DNA of 8,811 bases, from assembly GCA_030740295.1 (NCBI GenBank), contig JASLXP010000691.1, positions 1-8,811 on the forward strand, in the 5' to 3' direction. The notes below the pieces were generated by a model, which saw nothing but the letters and a program-made list of their open reading frames with translations, was not told the origin of the DNA and ran no database searches. Position 1 is the stretch's first letter, and each line of letters starts with the position of its first letter. Positions 6,343 through 8,811 of the stretch are shown here, piece by piece. The position numbers and the translations under genes were made by a program. Origin of the DNA: Planctomycetota bacterium (GTDB lineage: Bacteria; Planctomycetota; PUPC01; JACPCR01).

Positions 6343-7392
6343 ATGAGAATCTGGACTCCCGTCTTAGCCCTGCTCGTTGCATGTAGTGCGGGCACGCTCA
6401 AGGCGCAGCAGCCCGGCGGCTCGCAGGCCCAGCGAATGGCCAAGGCCCGCGAGGCGCTGAGCAAGTACAAGGCCGAGGATCCCGAGGGTCACGCGGCCCT
6501 GATGAAGCTGCGGGAAACCGACCGCAATGCCTTCCGCCGCAAGGTCGGCGAGTTGATGCGGGGCGCCGGGTCGGGACAGCAGAGACAGGCGGGCGATACC
6601 CCTGGGCGCAAGTCTTCGATGCTTGACACTGTGAAGGTGACTCGCGACATCGTGTACGCGACGTACGGCCAGCGAGAGGTGAAGCTCGACCTCTATCTGC
6701 CCAAGGCGCCGCCTGAAGGTAAGTTGCCCTGCATCCTGGTCATCCACGGCGGCGGGTGGCGCAGCGGAAACAAGGAGCGGTTTGCGCGCTACGCCAGCGG
6801 TTTCGCCGCGAAGGGCTTCGCGGCGGCTTGCATCGGCTACCGGCTGCAGCCCGAAGTCGAGATCAAAGGCTGCGTCGAGGACGCTAAGGCCGCGGCACGG
6901 TGGGTGCGCGCCAATGCGGCGAAGCACAACATAGACCAAGGACGACTCGGCGCCTTCGGTGGCTCGGCGGGGGCGCATCTGTCGGCTATGCTTGGCACGA
7001 GTTTCAAGGAGGCCAATCTCGAGGGCAAGGGCGGTAACAAGGGTGTCTCGAGCCGCGTGCATGCAGTGGTGGCCATGGCCGTGCCGGCGGATCTCTCGCG
7101 CATCGGCGCCTTAAGTCGCAAACTCAAGGGGCAGGCCAAGCTCATCTCGCCGACCACCTACGTTGGCCGCGACAGCGCGCGCTTCCTGCTCATCCATGCG
7201 AAGGACGACAATTTCGTGCCCTACAGCCAGTCACCACTGCTGCTCGGCAAGCTCAAGGCTGCGCGGGTCGAGGCGAAACTGATCACCCTCGACAGCGGCG
7301 GCCACTCCTTCTGGAACGGCCCTCACGGTGAGAAGGCACTGGCCGATGCGGCAGCGTTCTTCGAGAAGACGCTGCTGGGCGGCCGAAAGTGA
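6343..7392 (+). CDS. Secreted alpha/beta-hydrolase esterase (BD-FAE / lipase-esterase like)
   Basis: The protein has 349 residues when started at the ATG at 6343. The frame is open back to 6109, but that extension contains a promoter and reads as non-coding, whereas 6343 gives a signal peptide MRIWTPVLALLVACSAGTLKA directly. LVAC at 11-14 resembles a lipobox, although it lies early; cleavage after A21 by signal peptidase I is the alternative. Residues ~28-74 are charged and helical. The hydrolase domain (~95-349) has HGGGW (135-139) for the oxyanion hole, the nucleophile elbow GGSAG with S208, D288 or D289 as acid (KDDNFVPY), and H321 in SGGHSFW. This complete triad matches small esterases that remove acetyl or feruloyl groups from plant or algal glycans. 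Deacylating the substrate of the neighbouring glycosidases is inferred from position. It ends in TGA and faces the convergent minus-strand genes. Confidence 0.88.
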   Translation: MRIWTPVLALLVACSAGTLKAQQPGGSQAQRMAKAREALSKYKAEDPEGHAALMKLRETDRNAFRRKVGELMRGAGSGQQRQAGDTPGRKSSMLDTVKVTRDIVYATYGQREVKLDLYLPKAPPEGKLPCILVIHGGGWRSGNKERFARYASGFAAKGFAAACIGYRLQPEVEIKGCVEDAKAAARWVRANAAKHNIDQGRLGAFGGSAGAHLSAMLGTSFKEANLEGKGGNKGVSSRVHAVVAMAVPADLSRIGALSRKLKGQAKLISPTTYVGRDSARFLLIHAKDDNFVPYSQSPLLLGKLKAARVEAKLITLDSGGHSFWNGPHGEKALADAAAFFEKTLLGGRK

Positions 7393-7527
7393 CACGGCCA
7401 GCCACAGGCAGCCTCACCATTCCAACGTGTCACTCAGAGATCCGTCGGTAACCCGCCCCTTCCCTCAGGATGCCTGTGCGCCAGGACGGCCATCACGGTT
7501 ACTTCATGCCGGAAGGTCACGAGGCGA

Positions 7528-8610
7528 TCACGGATTGGGGTGAGGATGTGGTAGTGATCGGCAGGCACCAGGACGGTGAGCTGCTGCCGCGTGGGCGAGG
7601 ACGAAGCGATCACAGTGGGAATCATCTACTTGCCCATCCTTCGCGAATTGAAAGCTTTCCATGACGCGCTCGATCGGCACGTCGGGCAAGCCGTTCTGCC
7701 AACCGACGGGATTGCCGGTATTGGGACGCCAGACCTGCAGCTTCGTCAGCTTCCCCCAGTCCGCGTAGTGCCGGGCATAGGTCTTTCCCAGCAGGCAATC
7801 CTTGTCCGGCGTGTCGACGTATCAAAGGTTGTTGGCCACGTTCGAGACGATCACGTTGTCGTCCGGCTTCGTCTTCAGAGGAGCCGGCCGGGCATTGCCG
7901 TAAGCGTTCAATGAGACATAGTAGTCTTCATCCAGATACCGCTCTTTGAGCAGACGCGCACACATGTTAGCGAACATCACGTCGCTATCTGACATCGCGG
8001 GCGCTCGCGCGGTCTCGCCAGCCCAACGAACGGACGCAGGTCCGCTTTCGGATGGTCCCATACCTTGCACTTCTCGCAGACGCAGTGACCGCTGCCATAC
8101 CCATCGTTCGGCGCGGTGCTGAAGACGGTCAGATTCGAGTTGTGCCGGATGTGCGCTTCCACGTCCGCCAGCCATTGTTTCCAGACATCCGGGTTTGACA
8201 CACAGAGCTTTGCGTGTTTGGGCGACGGATACCCGCTGCGGGTTCCGGCGGGCTGCAGAGCGAAATATTCCGGGTGCGTCTTGCGAAAACGATCCCACCA
8301 ATCCTTAAAGGCGTGGCCGGGATGAACATCCAGCGAATCGAGAGCCGGTTGGTAACCGATCCAGATGGCGCGAGACGGCAGCTGCTGGGGCGTGGTTTCA
8401 ATCAGGTCCGGGCGCGAGCCGCCGATTTTCTCGATGGAATCGGCGAGGTCGACCGCCGCCACCCGCGTGAGCGGTGGGGCTTTCGGAAACAGAACGAGCG
8501 GAGCTGGCTGAATCCCGGCCTCTTTGTCGACAAGGACGAAATCTGCCCGGAGCCTGGCAGGCAGGGCCGCAACGACGAGCAGGGCCGCCGCGGTGATTCT
8601 GTTCTTCATG
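7528..8610 (-). pseudogene. Broken DUF4838 protein gene (frameshift, in-frame stop, lost C-terminus)
   Basis: It starts at the ATG at 8610 with a signal peptide (MKNRITAAALLVVAALPARLRA). An N-terminal part follows that resembles the GH67-N-like domain often preceding DUF4838 (AVDLADSIEKIGG, AIWIGYQ). The DUF4838 core is clear: HPEYFAL, LCVSNPDVWKQWLADVEAHI, and TAPNDGYGSGHCVCEKC. Near 7996-8001 one base appears to be missing: the frame ends ...RPRERP, and the next frame continues with MSDSDVMFANMCARLLKERY. That frame meets TGA at 7822-7824, then carries on in the same frame with YVDTPDKDCLLGKTYARHYADW and on to FQFAKDGQVD near 7624. After that the similarity stops, and the frame ends at 7528. 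About 327 residues are recoverable; family members are usually much longer. TGA is used as a true stop by neighbours, so recoding is unlikely. Assembly error could explain the lesions. The family is common in planctomycete-type glycan loci; its function is poorly known. Confidence 0.75.
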
Positions 8611-8614
8611 GGTG

Positions 8615-8621
8615 CCACCTC
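8615..8621 (-). promoter_or_regulatory. Ribosome binding site of the DUF4838 gene, overlapping the upstream stop
   Basis: On the minus strand GAGGTGG lies 4 bases before the ATG at 8610 and overlaps the TGA (8622-8620) of the preceding gene. This selects the ATG at 8610 over the in-frame GTG at 8618 and suggests translational coupling of the two genes. Confidence 0.6.
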
Positions 8622-8811
8622 ACTCCACGCAGCTCTGGGCTGCGACCTTCCACCTCTTGATTTCGCCGTTACGGATCACGTGATATTTGCCTACCAGGTT
8701 AGCCACCACGCACGAGTGGTTCGGAATGATTCGGACCTGCGAGCCGATGGGAATATCGGCGCCGTTGCGCTGCAGAAACCCATGCTCCTCTGAAAGCTTG
8801 AGAACGGAGTG
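8620..8811 (-). CDS. C-terminus of a D-threonine aldolase / D-serine dehydratase-like enzyme (5' truncated by window edge)
   Basis: The last 63 residues are visible, entering at 8811 and ending at TGA 8622-8620. LKLSEEHGFL, then PIGSQVRIIPNHSCVVANL, then VIRNGEIKRWKVAA is the pattern of the C-terminal D-serine dehydratase-like domain of fold-type III PLP enzymes. The His and Cys of PNHSC (H32 and C34 of the visible part) correspond to the zinc ligands in that family. The PLP barrel would lie beyond the window. The reaction is either retro-aldol cleavage of D-threonine-type beta-hydroxy amino acids or deamination of D-serine; the tail alone cannot tell which. The DUF4838 gene follows after 9 bases. 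Confidence 0.85.
   Translation of the reverse strand, partial: HSVLKLSEEHGFLQRNGADIPIGSQVRIIPNHSCVVANLVGKYHVIRNGEIKRWKVAAQSCVE

Noticed and set aside
7389..7433. Perfect 8-base inverted repeat GTGACACG / CGTGTCAC around the esterase stop
   Set aside because: The loop is 29 bases, the arms are short, there is no T tract, and nothing else suggests a terminator or element end; chance is likely.
7822..7824. In-frame TGA read as selenocysteine or tryptophan
   Set aside because: TGA ends three intact genes in the window, no recoding element was seen after it, and the same gene already has a frameshift, so a nonsense lesion is simpler.

Overview
The window is GC-rich DNA from a bacterium whose gene content looks like the Planctomycetes / Lentisphaerae / Armatimonadota type of polysaccharide degrader. 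The assignment rests on gene content only: several secreted carbohydrate-active proteins in a row, a DUF4838-type gene, and long N-terminal signal peptides. No rRNA or tRNA is present to confirm it. TGA is a normal stop here, since three intact genes end with it.

Positions 3-5989 (+ strand) hold four tightly spaced genes that look like one operon. They are the 3' end of a GH42/beta-galactosidase-like protein (3-869), a secreted CBM9-like sugar-binding protein with a helical tail (890-1963), a secreted protein of unknown family (2000-3169), and a 912-residue secreted GH42-like glycosidase (3251-5989). Gaps are 20, 36 and 81 bases, and three genes have good Shine-Dalgarno sites. The simplest reading is a small locus for binding and cutting a galactoside or related glycan outside the cytoplasm.

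Positions 5990-6342 contain no intact gene. They hold a stem-loop just after the glycosidase stop, a short open frame whose last ~25 codons resemble the C-terminal tail of a formylglycine-generating-enzyme (sulfatase-modifying factor) domain, and a convincing sigma70-type promoter. That promoter serves the next gene, a secreted alpha/beta-hydrolase esterase at 6343-7392. It could remove acyl groups from the glycan the glycosidases attack.

Positions 7393-8811 are on the minus strand and convergent with the esterase. Reading leftward from the right edge there is the C-terminus of a D-threonine aldolase / D-serine dehydratase-like enzyme (8811-8620). It is followed 9 bases later by a DUF4838 gene (8610 down to about 7624) that is broken by a one-base frameshift near 7998 and an in-frame TGA at 7822-7824, and that loses its C-terminal part. 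No mobile element, CRISPR array or RNA gene was seen. The parts that best deserve follow-up are the unidentified secreted protein, the non-canonical active-site context of the large glycosidase, the decaying DUF4838 gene, and the enzyme-tail relic between genes.
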